From Gemmatimonadota bacterium (lineage in GTDB: Bacteria; Gemmatimonadota; Gemmatimonadetes; JACCXV01; JAHWKZ01), in assembly GCA_030641505.1 (NCBI GenBank), contig DAOWHI010000115.1, forward strand, positions 1 to 6,189: 6,189 nucleotides of DNA. The letters are read 5' to 3'. Of this stretch, positions 5,713-6,189 are shown piece by piece. Numbering within the stretch: the stretch's first letter is position 1; every line of letters starts with the position of its first letter. The notes under the pieces are model-generated. The model was not told where the DNA came from. It worked only from the letters and a program-made list of their open reading frames with translations, and searched no databases. A program made the translations under genes and the position numbers.

Positions 5713-6189
5713 TCACGCGGCGTCGAACACGATCACCGACCGGATCCCGTCCTGAGCCTCCATCAAGTCAAAACCCTCGTTCACCTGGTCCAGGGTCAGT
5801 CGATGCGAGACGAACGGATCCAGATCGAGCTTGCCCTGCAGATAGAGATCGACCAGCTGGGGAACGTGCGTCCTGCCGCGAGCGCCACCGAAACTGCCTC
5901 CCTGCACCTTGCGTCCGGTGATCAGAAAGCGAGGAATGATTTCGAGCGCTTCGCCCTTGCCGGCGACGCCGAGGACGGTGCAGATCCCCCATCCCATGCG
6001 TGCCGCCTCGACCGCTTGGCCCATCACTTTGACCAACCCGGTCGCCTCGAACGTATAGTCGGCGCCAAACCCATCGGTCATCTCCAGAATGCGATCCACC
6101 GGGTCCTGGTTGGCGCCAATCGTATCGGTGGCACCGGCCGCTTTGGCCAGATCGAGACGTTTCTCCGACAGGTCGACCGCGATGATCCG
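5713..6189 (-). CDS. Zinc-type NAD-dependent alcohol dehydrogenase, class III-like, C-terminal 158 residues (5' end outside window)
   Basis: C-terminal part of a medium-chain dehydrogenase/reductase. The visible piece starts inside the Rossmann fold at RIIAVDLSEKRLDLAKAAGAT; the aspartate in IIAVD aligns with Asp223 of horse liver ADH, which selects NAD over NADP. Next come GADYTFEATG, GWGICTVLGVAGKGE, ITGRKVQGGSFGGARGRTHVPQLVDLYLQGKLDLDPFVSHRLTLDQVNEGFDLM and the C-terminal IRSVIVF. The GWG, FGG..GRT.VP.LV and LD..VSHRL blocks resemble class III enzymes, which oxidise the S-hydroxymethyl adduct of formaldehyde with glutathione or another thiol. Related thiol-dependent or simple alcohol dehydrogenases remain possible, because the zinc ligands and most of the substrate site lie upstream of the window. 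An in-frame ATG at 6099 is internal, not the start: conserved family sequence continues unbroken to the window edge. Confidence 0.9.
   Translation of the reverse strand, partial: RIIAVDLSEKRLDLAKAAGATDTIGANQDPVDRILEMTDGFGADYTFEATGLVKVMGQAVEAARMGWGICTVLGVAGKGEALEIIPRFLITGRKVQGGSFGGARGRTHVPQLVDLYLQGKLDLDPFVSHRLTLDQVNEGFDLMEAQDGIRSVIVFDAA

Overview
The window is a 6.2 kb piece of a GC-rich genome in which all seven recognisable genes, two of them cut by the window ends, lie on the minus strand. It should therefore be read from high to low coordinates. A TolC-type outer membrane factor next to an RND pump points to a diderm (Gram-negative-type) bacterium. The ArsR/AHSA1 pair and the DUF4389 protein are families also common in Actinobacteria and in uncultured high-GC lineages, so the phylum cannot be fixed from this sequence.

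Region A (6189 to 4745): the C-terminal half of a zinc-type, NAD-dependent class III-like alcohol/formaldehyde dehydrogenase enters from the right edge. After 43 nt comes a DUF4389 membrane protein built as two related halves. One nucleotide further is a small 101-residue protein of unknown function. The close spacing suggests one transcription unit.

Region B (4717 to 3859): a compact regulatory unit. A near-consensus sigma70 promoter has its -10 box inside a 32-bp imperfect palindrome that also covers the start codon of an ArsR-family repressor. The predicted transcript would be leaderless or nearly so, and the repressor probably shuts itself off. The repressor gene overlaps by 8 nt an AHSA1/SRPBCC-fold protein gene, a common partner of this type of ArsR regulator.

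Region C (3761 to 1): a complete 1026-residue RND (HAE-1/AcrB-like) inner membrane efflux pump, followed with a 4-nt overlap by a TolC-family outer membrane factor that runs off the left edge. The periplasmic adaptor that such a tripartite pump needs is not upstream of the pump; a two-gene ArsR/AHSA1 unit sits there instead. It may lie beyond the left edge or elsewhere in the genome.

There is no gene-free stretch above 100 bp and I see no mobile element, CRISPR array, tRNA or rRNA. The most interesting signal is the operator/promoter/start-codon overlap at 4670-4717. The most testable system-level question is whether the ArsR unit also controls the efflux genes downstream of it.
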